Notes: a model not told the origin generated them from the letters alone. A DNA stretch of 64,000 nucleotides from Mesorhizobium tamadayense (GCF_003863365.1 NZ_RQXT01000004.1:162527-226526); one strand, 5' to 3'; counted from the first letter of the stretch, positions 42,527-49,947 are shown. Numbers and translations are program-made.

Positions 42527-42655
42527 ATGCCGTGACTTTGAAGCGTCACTACGGTCCAGAATTCTGCTCCGCCGCACTCCTCGCGCAAGGTCACGGTATG
42601 GATCCTCGGGTCTTCGCGACGGAGCTTCGCTCTTGCTCCGCCCAAGGATGACGAG
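42527..42655. repeat. Right part of the GGATCC mosaic repeat
   Basis: ATGCCGTGACTTTGAAGCGTC, then CAGAATTCTGC, GGTCACGGTATGGATCCTCGG and GACGGAGCTTCGCTCTTGCTC...AGGATGACGAG follow in the same order as in the copy at 55655-55780. With 41362-41415 it forms one repeat of about 185 bp. The remaining 180 bp to pgsA show no gene and probably carry the pgsA promoter. Confidence 0.8.
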
Positions 42656-42831
42656 GTCGGGAAGCCTCCGCTAAGTGGAACGAGGGGTTATTTCGGACTT
42701 CAGATAACGTCGGCATCACCCCAATCTCGACACACCCAGCGCTATTTTTACCTGGCCAATCGAATCTCGCCTGTTGACCCCCCACATTGGCTTCTGATTT
42801 GAGTAGGTGAGGCGAGAGTTCCCGATCAGAC

Positions 42832-43428
42832 ATGGCCCAGCGCGCTTTCAACCTGCCTAACATCCTCACCTACGCCCGCATCGTCGCGGTGCCGTTGGTG
42901 GTGCTGTGCTTTTTCCTCGAAGGCCATCTAAAGTCCTCCGACTTCGCCCGCTGGTCGGCGCTGGTCATCTTCCTGCTCGCTTCCGTCACCGACTATTTCG
43001 ACGGTTACTTCGCGCGCGCCTGGCAGCAGACCTCCAACATCGGCAAGATGCTAGACCCGATCGCCGACAAGCTCTTGGTCGCCACCTGCCTGCTGCTTTT
43101 AGCCGCCGACACCGACCGGCATGCCGGCATCGCCGGCTGGTCGCTATGGGCGGCGATCATCATCCTGTGCCGCGAGATCCTGGTTTCGGGCCTGCGCGAA
43201 TATCTGGCGGCGCTGAAAGTGTCGGTGCCGGTGACGCAACTCGCCAAATGGAAGACCACCATCCAGATGGTCGCCATCGCCTTCCTGCTCGTCGGCCCGG
43301 CCGGCGACAAGATCTTCCCGCCGACCACCCAGATCGGCCTGGTGCTGCTGTGGATCGCGGCGCTTGTCACGCTCTACACCGGCTACGACTATTTCCGCGC
43401 CGGCCTCAAGCACATTATGGACGAGTGA
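42832..43428 (+). CDS. pgsA: CDP-diacylglycerol-glycerol-3-phosphate 3-phosphatidyltransferase
   Basis: A 198-residue membrane protein from ATG 42832. The opening F-N-L-P-N-I-L-T-Y-A-R-I is typical of PgsA. The CDP-alcohol phosphotransferase signature D-G-x2-A-R-x8-G-x3-D-x3-D is complete in D-Y-F-D-G-Y-F-A-R-A and G-K-M-L-D-P-I-A-D-K. K-W-K-T-T-I-Q-M near residue 140 is characteristic of PgsA rather than other family members. It makes phosphatidylglycerol phosphate, the precursor of phosphatidylglycerol and cardiolipin. It heads an operon with moaD (one base apart) and moaE. Confidence 0.93.
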   Translation: MAQRAFNLPNILTYARIVAVPLVVLCFFLEGHLKSSDFARWSALVIFLLASVTDYFDGYFARAWQQTSNIGKMLDPIADKLLVATCLLLLAADTDRHAGIAGWSLWAAIIILCREILVSGLREYLAALKVSVPVTQLAKWKTTIQMVAIAFLLVGPAGDKIFPPTTQIGLVLLWIAALVTLYTGYDYFRAGLKHIMDE

Positions 43429-43429
43429 A

Positions 43430-43687
43430 ATGTCGACGAAGCTCATTTATTTCGCCTGGGTGCGCGAGCGGATCGGCAAGCCGGAAGAGGATATCGAGCT
43501 GCCGGCCGGCATCGAGACCGTCGCCGATCTTTTGCGCTGGCTGAAGTCGCGCGGCGAGGAATACGAAAACGCGCTGCAATATCCGGATGTCATCCGCGTC
43601 GCCATCAACCAGGAACATGTCGGCCACCGCGAGAAGATCGCGGGCGCGCGCGAGATCGCGCTGTTTCCGCCGATGACCGGGGGCTGA
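43430..43687 (+). CDS. moaD: Molybdopterin synthase small subunit (MoaD)
   Basis: An 85-residue ubiquitin-like protein from ATG 43430, one base after the pgsA stop. It begins K-L-I-Y-F-A-W-V-R-E-R-I-G and ends I-A-L-F-P-P-M-T-G-G, with the terminal Gly-Gly that is adenylated and thiocarboxylated by MoeB. The thiocarboxylate donates sulfur to cyclic pyranopterin monophosphate in the MoaD-MoaE complex. The following moaE gene starts one base beyond the stop, so the two subunits are made together. Confidence 0.95.
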   Translation: MSTKLIYFAWVRERIGKPEEDIELPAGIETVADLLRWLKSRGEEYENALQYPDVIRVAINQEHVGHREKIAGAREIALFPPMTGG

Positions 43688-43688
43688 G

Positions 43689-44168
43689 ATGGCGAGCGCC
43701 GTCGTGCCGGCCATCCGCGTCCAGCGCGAAGACTTCGACGTCGCCCACGAGATCGCCGCCCTGACGAAGGGCCGCGCCGACATCGGCGCCGTAGTCACCT
43801 TCTCCGGCCTCTGCCGCGACGAAGAGGGCGCGCTCGCGGCGCTCGAGCTCGAGCACTATCCCGGCATGGCCGAGGCCGAGATCGGCCGCATCGCCACTGA
43901 AGCCGCTGAGCGCTGGCCGCTGCAGGGGCTCACCGTCATCCACCGCCACGGCAAGATCACGCCGGGCGAGAACATCGTGCTGGTGGTGGCGGCCTCCGCG
44001 CACCGGCAGGCGGCCTTCGAGGCCGCGAATTTCCTCATGGACTATCTGAAGTCGCGCGCGCCCTTCTGGAAGAAGGAGCATCGCGCCGACGGTTCTGAAG
44101 GCGGCTGGGTGGAAGCCAAGGAAGCCGACGACGAGGCGGCCGGCCGCTGGAAGACGTCGGGCGAATAA
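43689..44168 (+). CDS. moaE: Molybdopterin synthase catalytic subunit (MoaE)
   Basis: A 159-residue protein. A-V-V-T-F-S-G-L-C-R-D near residue 35, L-E-L-E-H-Y-P-G-M-A-E near 52, H-R-H-G-K-I-T-P-G-E near 85, and F-L-M-D-Y-L-K-S-R-A-P-F-W-K-K-E near 117 contain the MoaE signature, including the catalytic lysines of the K-S-R-A-P-F-W-K-K segment. It transfers two sulfurs from MoaD to make molybdopterin. It is the last gene of the pgsA-moaD-moaE operon and is followed by a palindromic repeat that may end the transcript. Confidence 0.95.
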   Translation: MASAVVPAIRVQREDFDVAHEIAALTKGRADIGAVVTFSGLCRDEEGALAALELEHYPGMAEAEIGRIATEAAERWPLQGLTVIHRHGKITPGENIVLVVAASAHRQAAFEAANFLMDYLKSRAPFWKKEHRADGSEGGWVEAKEADDEAAGRWKTSGE

Positions 44169-44229
44169 CCCCGGTCGCCTGCTCTATCCTGCAACGTCAG
44201 AGATTGGCGAAAGCAGCTGTGACATCCGA

Positions 44230-44276
44230 TCTCCCCCCTTGCGGGGGAGATGGCCGGCAGGCCAGAGGGGGGTGGG
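44230..44276. repeat. Palindromic CTCCCCCC intergenic repeat
   Basis: ATCTCCCCCCTTGCGGGGGAGAT is a near-perfect hairpin followed by GGCCGGCAGGCCAGAGGGGGGTGGG. The same two-part unit occurs at 61640-61700 and, reversed, at 61766-61822 and 54750-54798. It lies after moaE. Confidence 0.8.
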
Positions 44277-44320
44277 CAGGATCACGACTTTTCGGTCGTC
44301 TGATTCAGCTGCAAACACCG

Positions 44321-44346
44321 GGAATAATCCACCCGGCGGGAGCGTT
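44321..44346 (+). promoter_or_regulatory. EcfG-type (general stress) promoter candidate
   Basis: GGAAT (44321-44325), a 17-bp spacer and CGTT (44343-44346) approach the alphaproteobacterial EcfG consensus GGAAC-N16/17-CGTT with one mismatch. It lies about 100 bp upstream of the small exported protein gene at 44448. Stress induction of that gene is a prediction only. Confidence 0.45.
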
Positions 44347-44447
44347 AACCCTTCATATGGCGGGCAGGCAAAAGGGAGAGAAGTCCCTTCACTGAAACCG
44401 CCGGACCGAATGCGCGGATCGATCTGGCCACTCAAAGGAGACCAGAT

Positions 44448-44717
44448 ATGAAAAAACACGCGCTCATCATCGCCGCCGTAGGCGTATCGTTGATTGCCTT
44501 CGCCGGCCTCGCCAGGGCGGACGACCATCTGTTCAATGCCACCCAGCATGGCCTCAGCCCCGACAGCCAGCCTTTCCAGACCAACAAGGCCGGCCATAGC
44601 GGCGACCTCGCGCCTGGGCAGGGCAGTCCGTTCACCGGCGAGGAGACCAAGACGCCGGCGACCGACACGGCAGCGGCGAACGATCATGCGAATGTGAAAG
44701 AGCGCCAAGCGAAGTGA
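44448..44717 (+). CDS. Small exported protein
   Basis: An 89-residue protein from ATG 44448 with AAAGGAG upstream. The signal peptide MKKHALIIAAVGVSLIAFAG is cleaved near A-R-A-D-D. The mature 65 residues are polar and probably disordered (H-G-L-S-P-D-S-Q-P-F-Q, then E-E-T-K-T-P-A-T-D). No cysteine is present. I do not recognise a domain. The stress-type promoter candidate upstream suggests an envelope stress or desiccation-related role, which is inference. A GC-rich hairpin follows the stop. Confidence 0.65.
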   Translation: MKKHALIIAAVGVSLIAFAGLARADDHLFNATQHGLSPDSQPFQTNKAGHSGDLAPGQGSPFTGEETKTPATDTAAANDHANVKERQAK

Positions 44718-44720
44718 CGT

Positions 44721-44748
44721 AAAGCCCGCCGCGGGGGGCGGCGGGTTT
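44721..44748 (+). terminator. GC-rich terminator hairpin
   Basis: AAAGCCCGCCGC (44721-44732) pairs with GCGGCGGGTTT (44738-44748) around a G-rich loop, only three bases after the stop of the small exported protein gene. The T-run is short, so termination may be partial. A CAC trinucleotide repeat (44773-44794) follows. Confidence 0.65.
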
Positions 44749-44836
44749 CACGGCGCTCACCATTCACTTATTCACCACCACCACCACCACCACCTCGATT
44801 GACCGCGCCGCCGCCAACCCCTAGGCTCAGCCAAAA

Positions 44837-44930
44837 ATGGGGATGGGTTCCCCCGAAACCGCCCAAGCTTTTTCGTATCTGGGCTGATGACTCCTGCCAG
44901 GCGTGCTTTCGCGCGGCAGGATTTGTTTTT
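44837..44930 (+). promoter_or_regulatory. Fluoride riboswitch (crcB RNA) with intrinsic terminator
   Basis: GGGGATGGGTTCCCCC (from 44839), GAAACCGCCCA, and TGGGCTGATGACTCCTGCC (to 44898) show the core of the fluoride aptamer: the G-A-T-G-G segment, A-A-C-C-G-C-C, and G-C-T-G-A-T-G-A-C-T-C-C. GCCCA (44861-44865) pairs with TGGGC (44880-44884). Overlapping the aptamer end, CCTGCC (44893-44898) pairs with GGCAGG (44915-44920) and is followed by ATTTGTTTTT, an intrinsic terminator. Fluoride binding should prevent termination and switch on the crcB operon. Confidence 0.93.
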
Positions 44931-45000
44931 CCGCTCGCTTCATGCCTGTCTTGGTGGCGCGATTCCCACAACGGGTCGCATTTGGAGAGGCAATGAAGCG

Positions 45001-45393
45001 ATGACCTTTGCGGCTTGCGCCCTGGTCCTGATCGGCGGCTTCCTCGGCGGCATTTCCCGCTTCTTCCTCTCGGGCCTTGTCGGCCGCAGCGTCGGCGAGA
45101 CTTTTCCCTGGGGCACGCTGGCAGTCAATGTCTCCGGCGCGCTGGCCATCGGCGCCTTCGCCGGCGCGGCCCGGTCGGTCGGTGGCGTCTTTTCCGCCGA
45201 GCTGGTGCGCGACCTGATCGTGGTCGGCCTGTTCGGCGGCTACACCACGGTGTCGTCCTTCTGCCTGCAGACGCTGAACCTTGCGCTCGATGGCGAACGG
45301 CGGCTCGCCGCTTTCAACATCGTCGCCTCGGCTGCGCTCTGCGTGCTTGCCGTCGCGCTCGGCTTTTTGGCGGTCGTGCGGGTGGCAGGGTAG
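45001..45393 (+). CDS. crcB: Fluoride channel protein CrcB (first of a pair)
   Basis: ATG 45001 gives a 130-residue protein with four membrane helices; upstream in-frame ATG codons fall in the riboswitch and are rejected. [12 protein letters not shown] near residue 11, [10 protein letters not shown] near 36 and [12 protein letters not shown] near 78 are the Fluc family motifs, with the pore Asn, the central Na-site G-G-x-T-T and Phe-box residues. Fluc channels work as dual-topology dimers; here two unequal genes probably make a heterodimer that lets fluoride leave the cell. Confidence 0.92.
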   Translation: MTFAACALVLIGGFLGGISRFFLSGLVGRSVGETFPWGTLAVNVSGALAIGAFAGAARSVGGVFSAELVRDLIVVGLFGGYTTVSSFCLQTLNLALDGERRLAAFNIVASAALCVLAVALGFLAVVRVAG

Positions 45394-45395
45394 GG

Positions 45396-45812
45396 ATGAT
45401 GTCCGCAAACGACAGACAGACGGCCTTGCGGCTCTATCTCGCGGTCGGCTGCGGCGCGGCCGTCGGCTCGCTGGCACGCTTCCTGTGCGGCTATGTAATC
45501 GTCTCGCTGCTGGGCTTGAGCGCGCTTCTTGCAACGGCTTTCGTCAATGTCGTCGGCTCCTGGGTCATCATGTTCTTCGCCACGATGACCCGGCCGGATG
45601 GACGCCTCATGGTCGGCCCGGCCGGCCGCCAGCTCGTGACCGGCGGCTTCTGCGGCGGCCTCACCACCTTCTCGGCCATGAGCCTCGACACCTTCATCCT
45701 GCTTTTAGGAGGCGACCTCGGGCTGGCCACGACCTATCTTGTCAGCGTGGTCGTGTTGTCGCTGGCGTCCGCCTGGCTTGGCTATGCAGTGGCGATCAGG
45801 ATCAGTCGATAA
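45396..45812 (+). CDS. crcB: Fluoride channel protein CrcB (second of a pair)
   Basis: A 138-residue protein from ATG 45396, two bases after the first crcB stop. It has four helices with [11 protein letters not shown] near residue 18, [10 protein letters not shown] near 46 and [13 protein letters not shown] near 82. The two CrcB proteins differ clearly in sequence and in the charges of their loops, as expected for partners with opposite fixed topology in a heterodimeric Fluc channel. The following DUF190 gene is 14 bp away and shares the riboswitch-controlled transcript. Confidence 0.92.
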   Translation: MMSANDRQTALRLYLAVGCGAAVGSLARFLCGYVIVSLLGLSALLATAFVNVVGSWVIMFFATMTRPDGRLMVGPAGRQLVTGGFCGGLTTFSAMSLDTFILLLGGDLGLATTYLVSVVVLSLASAWLGYAVAIRISR

Positions 45813-45826
45813 TCAGGGAGGAGAAC

Positions 45827-46165
45827 ATGGAACTTCCCAGCCAATGCGTGCTGCTAAGGATCTTCTTCGGCGAAGACGACAGGGCTGCCGACGGCATGCC
45901 GCTGCATGAGGCGATCGTCATCAAGGCGCGCGAGACCGGCATGGCGGGCGCGACCGTGCTCAGGGGACCGCTCGGCTTCGGCCGATCGAGCGTGCTCCAC
46001 ACCGCCAAGATTCTGCGGCTGTCGCAGGACCTGCCTATCGTCGTCGAGATCGTCGACGCGCCGGAAAAGATCGACGCGCTGATCCCTCGGATCAAGGCGC
46101 TGACCAACAGCTGCCTGATCACCAGGGAGAAGGTCAAGGTCATCCGTTACGGCGACAAGGATTGA
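45827..46165 (+). CDS. DUF190 family protein
   Basis: A 112-residue soluble protein from ATG 45827 with GGGAGGAG upstream. The family pattern is visible in L-R-I-F-F-G-E-D-D-R, P-L-H-E-A-I-V-I-K-A-R-E, M-A-G-A-T-V-L-R-G-P-L-G-F-G and I-V-V-E-I-V-D-A-P-E-K-I. DUF190 proteins resemble PII signalling proteins (ferredoxin-like fold) and are repeatedly encoded with crcB. A regulatory partner of the fluoride channel is the common suggestion, not proven. It is the last gene of the fluoride operon. Confidence 0.88.
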   Translation: MELPSQCVLLRIFFGEDDRAADGMPLHEAIVIKARETGMAGATVLRGPLGFGRSSVLHTAKILRLSQDLPIVVEIVDAPEKIDALIPRIKALTNSCLITREKVKVIRYGDKD

Positions 46166-46180
46166 ACCTGGACGGCTCGA

Positions 46181-46387
46181 TCAGCGGTGGCGAAGACTGC
46201 GGCCTATCGTGTCTTCGTCGAAAATGCCGGCCGAAAACAGCTGCATGGCCTGGATCGCCAGCTCCGATGCCTCCGAGCTGCCGGGGACGATGCCCCGCTC
46301 TTCGCAAACCTGGTCATAGATACGCTTCAACAGGACGAGATCGTCCGGATATGCAACGCCACTCTTGGAAACATGGTTGTCGATCAT
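46181..46387 (-). CDS. Conserved small rhizobial protein
   Basis: A 68-residue protein from ATG 46387 with GGAGGGAAGC upstream. It is acidic and probably helical: D-L-V-L-L-K-R-I-Y-D-Q-V-C-E-E-R-G-I, then S-E-A-S-E-L-A-I-Q-A-M-Q-L-F-S-A-G and E-D-T-I-G-R-S-L-R. Short proteins with this pattern occur in many Rhizobiales, but I know no function. It converges with the DUF190 gene and lies downstream of ndk on the same strand, separated from it by a terminator. Confidence 0.7.
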   Translation of the reverse strand: MIDNHVSKSGVAYPDDLVLLKRIYDQVCEERGIVPGSSEASELAIQAMQLFSAGIFDEDTIGRSLRHR

Positions 46388-46511
46388 GCTTCCCTCCCTG
46401 TCTTCGTGCGGAAGGGCGATGGGTCGCTCACAGCCGCCAAAACACCCTTGTCATTTGTTGGTATTGACGCCGATCTAGGGCATTCGGCCGGCCTGCCCAC
46501 CTCGCTGCGAC

Positions 46512-46536
46512 AAAAAAAGGCGACCGAGGCCGCCTT
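46512..46536 (-). terminator. Rho-independent terminator of ndk
   Basis: On the minus strand AAGGCG (46536-46531) pairs with CGCCTT (46522-46517) around an eight-base loop and is followed by a run of T (46518-46512). It lies about 25 bp beyond the ndk stop codon. Confidence 0.8.
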
Positions 46537-46559
46537 CATTGCTTGGGCGAAATTCCGGC

Positions 46560-46982
46560 TCAGCCGACGATCTCGGTGTCGGAGAACCAGTAGCGGATCT
46601 CCTGCTCGGCGGTTTCCGGCGCGTCGGAGCCGTGCACCGAATTCTCTCCGATCGACAGCGCATGCACCTTGCGAATAGTGCCGTCGGCGGCATTGGCCGG
46701 GTTGGTGGCGCCCATCACTTCGCGGTTATTGGCAATGGCGTTCTCGCCCTCTAGCACCTGCACGACTGTCGGGCCCGACGACATGGACTCGACAAGCTCG
46801 CCGAAGAACGGGCGATCCTTATGGACGGCGTAGAACCCTTCGGCCTCGCGGCGGCTCATCCACACGCGGCGCGACGCGATGACGCGCAGGCCGGCGTCTT
46901 CCAGCATCTTGGTGATGGCGCCGGTCAGATTGCGCCTGGTCGCGTCCGGCTTGATCATGGAGAAGGTGCGTTCGATCGCCAT
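46560..46982 (-). CDS. ndk: Nucleoside diphosphate kinase
   Basis: ATG 46982 begins [15 protein letters not shown], the fixed NDK opening, giving the usual 140 residues. The active-site N-S-V-H-G-S-D near residue 113 carries the phosphorylated histidine. The Kpn-loop region and [14 protein letters not shown] complete the match. The enzyme passes the gamma-phosphate of ATP to nucleoside diphosphates and balances NTP and dNTP pools. Single-gene transcript with its own terminator. Confidence 0.96.
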   Translation of the reverse strand: MAIERTFSMIKPDATRRNLTGAITKMLEDAGLRVIASRRVWMSRREAEGFYAVHKDRPFFGELVESMSSGPTVVQVLEGENAIANNREVMGATNPANAADGTIRKVHALSIGENSVHGSDAPETAEQEIRYWFSDTEIVG

Positions 46983-47146
46983 TGGGTCGTCCTTGTTCTG
47001 GGAATGGAAATTGGAGTGGCGGGCTCTATACAAGCCGCCCGGCGGCTTGCCAAGGGGAGGCGGCTTCTGGTCAAGGCCAGCTGTTTGCGGGATAATTGGA
47101 CGGCTGCGAGCGCGCTTCGGGCGTCGCCGCAGCGGAGCCTAAGGCG

Positions 47147-47350
47147 ATGAACTGGCCTTACCTCAGACGCGGCGATCTCGCCGGCATTATCTTGATGGCC
47201 GTGGTTCTTGCCGTGCTCGTCTTCGTGCTGCTGTTCTTTCCACAGCGCGGGCAGCAGAATTTCGGCTTCGGCCCGGAATGGCAATGCGCCCGCATGGAGA
47301 AGGGCGATCCGATCTGCGTCAGGCTGGTCGAGAAGGGCGAAGCCAAATAG
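47147..47350 (+). CDS. Small single-helix membrane protein
   Basis: ATG 47147 (AAGG upstream) gives 67 residues. A membrane helix (L-A-G-I-I-L-M-A-V-V-L-A-V-L-V-F-V-L-L-F-F) is followed by a short domain with two cysteines (E-W-Q-C-A-R-M and P-I-C-V-R-L). This F-G-P-E-W-x-C-x(10)-C-V pattern recurs in small rhizobial membrane proteins without known function. The cysteines would lie in the periplasm if the N-terminus is inside. It converges with the DUF1905 gene two bases after its stop. Confidence 0.6.
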   Translation: MNWPYLRRGDLAGIILMAVVLAVLVFVLLFFPQRGQQNFGFGPEWQCARMEKGDPICVRLVEKGEAK

Positions 47351-47352
47351 GG

Positions 47353-47649
47353 TTATAGCTCGACCTCTATGGTCAATGCCGGCATGTCGCCGGCCTTCAG
47401 CCCTTCGCGCTGCCGCACCGAGGCCTTGAGCGGCAGAAGCAGGCTGCCGGACGCCTTGTCGGGGAAAAGCGACGTGCTCCATCTTGTCCTGCCGATGACA
47501 GCCGTCACGCCGAGCGAGCCCCAGGGCCGCGTCAGCCCCGCCATCGCCGCGCTGATCCGCGCCGCGAATTCGGCCGGCAGCGTCACGAAATGCCAGCCGC
47601 CCTTGCCGGGATAGACCCAGATCTCGGCCTGCATCTCATAGCGCAACAT
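47353..47649 (-). CDS. DUF1905 domain protein
   Basis: A 98-residue protein; M6 (47634) is an alternative start. It is a single DUF1905 beta-barrel domain: A-E-I-W-V-Y-P-G-K-G-G-W-H-F-V-T-L-P near the front, G-S-L-G-V-T-A-V-I-G-R-T-R-W-S-T-S-L in the middle, and G-S-L-L-L-P-L-K-A-S-V-R near the end. DUF1905 often stands beside YdeI/OmpD-associated domains, absent here. Function unknown. It lies 38 bp after the GST gene on the same strand and may share its transcript. Confidence 0.78.
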   Translation of the reverse strand: MLRYEMQAEIWVYPGKGGWHFVTLPAEFAARISAAMAGLTRPWGSLGVTAVIGRTRWSTSLFPDKASGSLLLPLKASVRQREGLKAGDMPALTIEVEL

Positions 47650-47687
47650 GGCGATCCTGCCGCTGGCGGCCTCGCGAAGTCATTCCG

Positions 47688-48380
47688 TCACGCCGCCGCT
47701 GCAACCTGCCGGCCGGTCCCGCCATGCAGGTCGAGGCAGCGCTCGAACCACTGGGCGACGCTGTCGCCGGCCTCGAGCAACCGGTAGGGCGAGGCGACGC
47801 GGGCCCATTGCAGCGCGCCGAACACGATGTAGTCGGCAAACAGCGGCGATGTCCCGCCGATGAAGGGCTGGTAGCCGAGCATCGAGCGCAGCGGTTCCAG
47901 CGAGGCGCGGAAGCCGGCGAGCCCCGCGTCGCGGCCGGCCACCACCTCTTCCAGCCGCTTGCCGAGCCGCTGCTCGCGGCTCTGGCGGAAATAGGCGCGG
48001 TTCGCCTCGTCCTGCATGCCATGCAGGTCGGCGAGCAGGACCGTCGTGAGGTACGGATGGATGGTGAGCTGCGACCAGCGCTCGATGAAGCGGGCCGTCG
48101 CCTTGCCGCCTTCGCCGGCAAACAGCGTCGGCCGCTCCGGATAGGTCTCGTCGAGATAGAGCGCGATGGCGAAGGAATCGGCCACCACGCGGTCGCCGTC
48201 GCGGATCACCGGCACCGTCTTCGACACGCCGCCCTCCACCTTGGGCACTTCCAGGAAGCGGGTCGGCACCTTGGTGGCGTCGAGCCCCTTATGGGCCAGC
48301 GCCATCTTCGTCTTCCAGCAATGCGGACTGAACGGACGTTGGGTGTCGTGGCCGACGAGATCATAGAACAGAATGGTCAT
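47688..48380 (-). CDS. Glutathione S-transferase family protein (beta-etherase-like)
   Basis: A 230-residue protein from ATG 48380. It opens T-I-L-F-Y-D-L-V-G-H-D-T-Q-R-P-F-S-P-H-C-W-K-T-K, with R-P-F-S-P-x-C-W typical of the LigE/LigF beta-etherase-like GST branch. V-P-V-I-R-D-G-D and V-A-D-S-F-A-I-A-L-Y-L form the glutathione site. A helical C-terminal domain contains F-I-G-G-T-S-P-L-F-A-D-Y-I-V-F-G. Members of this branch cleave aryl ethers or act on unknown electrophiles; no aromatic pathway is nearby to decide. Confidence 0.83.
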   Translation of the reverse strand: MTILFYDLVGHDTQRPFSPHCWKTKMALAHKGLDATKVPTRFLEVPKVEGGVSKTVPVIRDGDRVVADSFAIALYLDETYPERPTLFAGEGGKATARFIERWSQLTIHPYLTTVLLADLHGMQDEANRAYFRQSREQRLGKRLEEVVAGRDAGLAGFRASLEPLRSMLGYQPFIGGTSPLFADYIVFGALQWARVASPYRLLEAGDSVAQWFERCLDLHGGTGRQVAAAA

Positions 48381-48434
48381 TGAGGTTCCTGCGGGTTACG
48401 AAGAGCCGGGATTCGCTCTGAGCCGGATGAAAGA

Positions 48435-48944
48435 ATGAAACAGCATTTCATGATGTTTGCGGCCTACAATCAATGGGCCAACGCGCGCATCTACGATGCC
48501 GCTGCCGGTCTCGACGAGGAAGAGTTCGGCCGCGATGTCGGCGCCTTCTTCGGCTCGCTGCTGGGCACGCTCAATCATCTGCTCGTCACCGACCGCGTCT
48601 GGATGAAGCGATTCACGGGCGAGGGCGACGCGCCCTCAAACCTTGCGACGATCCTCTATCGCGCGTTCCCAGGCTTGCGCTTGGCACGCGAGGCGGAGGA
48701 CCGGAGGATCGTCGACTGGGTGAGCGGCATGACCGACAAGGCTTTCACCGGACGTTTTTCCTATATGACGACCGACATGCGCACCGTCTCGCAGCGGCTG
48801 GCGCCGGCGCTCAGCCATCTTTTCAACCACCAGACCCACCACCGCGGCCAGGCGCATATGTGCCTCACCGTGCTCGGCAGGCCCTCGGTGCCGCTCGACC
48901 TGATGCTGTTCCAGCGCTCCGAGGAAGGCCGCGCATACGCCTGA
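48435..48944 (+). CDS. DinB family protein
   Basis: A 169-residue protein from ATG 48435, 54 bp from the divergent GST. It starts M-K-Q-H-F-M-M-F-A-A-Y-N-Q-W-A-N-A-R, the usual DinB opening. L-G-T-L-N-H-L-L-V-T-D-R-V-W near residue 43 and L-F-N-H-Q-T-H-H-R-G-Q-A-H near residue 129 supply three histidine ligands of the divalent-metal site. Some relatives use thiols such as glutathione, which would fit the adjacent GST, but this is speculation. It is much closer to standard DinB proteins than the one at 33965. Confidence 0.85.
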   Translation: MKQHFMMFAAYNQWANARIYDAAAGLDEEEFGRDVGAFFGSLLGTLNHLLVTDRVWMKRFTGEGDAPSNLATILYRAFPGLRLAREAEDRRIVDWVSGMTDKAFTGRFSYMTTDMRTVSQRLAPALSHLFNHQTHHRGQAHMCLTVLGRPSVPLDLMLFQRSEEGRAYA

Positions 48945-49159
48945 GGCGCAGCATGGGTCTACGGTTTTCCAGTGTTGATCAAGATCGAACATTAAGAAAA
49001 ACTCGTATATCATTTTGAAACAACGAACTTTTCCCTGAAAAAATGGGAACCCTGACGGACTCCGTTCGTATTCCCCTCGTTCCCTCTCGCACAAGCATGC
49101 GCACGGACAGATTGCTCCGGCAATGCGGTGCGGAAAATGTGGCAACGAAGGAGTACGCC

Positions 49160-49669
49160 ATGAATGGTATCGCAGAAAAAATCGCCAGCGCATTGGTCGG
49201 CGGCATCGCCATTCTCGCCGTGCCGGCGAATGCTGCTGGTCTCGACATCGGCTTTGGCATCGATAACGGCGGCGTCGGCGTGGGTAGCACGGGCGGCTTC
49301 AACGCAGGCACTGGTGGCTTGATTGGCGGCGCCACAGGCATAATCACCGGCACAGGCACCTCGTTCGGCGCAACGGGCGGCGTCGGTGGCACCGGCAACG
49401 TGGGCGGCTCTGGTGGCTTGAACACCGGCACGGGCATCTCGATCGGCGGCACCACAGGCACAACCACCGGCACCGGAAGCTCGTTCGGCGCAACGGGCGG
49501 CGTCAGCGGCACTGGCACCGTGGGCGGCTCTGGCGGCTTCAACGCCGGCACCGGCGGCTCGGTTGGCGGCTCCATGGGTACCACCACTGGTTCTGGCATG
49601 TTCGGCGGGGCCGGTGGCCTCAGCGGTGGCGGCGCCTTGGGCGGCTCAGGCGGCACGACCGTCCCCTAA
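49160..49669 (+). CDS. Secreted Gly/Thr-rich tandem-repeat protein
   Basis: ATG 49160 follows AAGGAG; earlier in-frame starts would lack a signal peptide. The 169-residue product has a signal peptide (cleaved near A-N-A-A-G), then three 40-residue repeats encoded at 49298-49417, 49418-49537 and 49538-49654. Each begins (F/L)-N-(A/T)-G-T-G and ends V-G-G-S-G-G. Composition is almost only Gly, Thr, Ser and Ala, with no cysteine, suggesting a structural or adhesive surface protein of beta-roll or disordered type. The opposite strand reads as a Pro-rich open frame only because of the Gly codons. Confidence 0.7.
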   Translation: MNGIAEKIASALVGGIAILAVPANAAGLDIGFGIDNGGVGVGSTGGFNAGTGGLIGGATGIITGTGTSFGATGGVGGTGNVGGSGGLNTGTGISIGGTTGTTTGTGSSFGATGGVSGTGTVGGSGGFNAGTGGSVGGSMGTTTGSGMFGGAGGLSGGGALGGSGGTTVP

Positions 49670-49947
49670 AAAGCAATTTCAGGAAAGCGCGGCTTTCCTT
49701 CCGGAATCGCGCGAAAAACAGACAGTTAGAGCAGATTCGGCGATCTTGAACGGAAATGCTCTGGCATGAGTCCGAGCCAGACGGCCCGGGGCGAGAAGCC
49801 CGCCGCCCCCGGGCGACGGGCTTCTTGAACCGTGCCGCATCTTCTGGCGCTTGGCTGCCGGTTAACCAAACTTGCATTGAAGCTAATGTATTAGGACTTC
49901 GTTTGCGCACGCGCTGCACAATAAGGCTGTTGCAGTGGAGCAGTGCC

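Noticed and set aside
44773..44794. CAC trinucleotide repeat as a phase-variable switch
   Set aside because: It lies between a terminator and the riboswitch and is not in a reading frame or at a promoter spacing site, so no switch role can be supported.
44887..45000. N-terminal extension of the first CrcB protein
   Set aside because: The extension would be encoded by the riboswitch aptamer end and terminator; the CrcB fold begins at ATG 45001.
48979..49656. Pro-rich open frame on the minus strand (P-E-P-P repeats)
   Set aside because: It is the complement of the Gly-rich repeat gene; Gly codons GGN read as Pro codons in reverse. The plus strand has the signal peptide and ribosome site.
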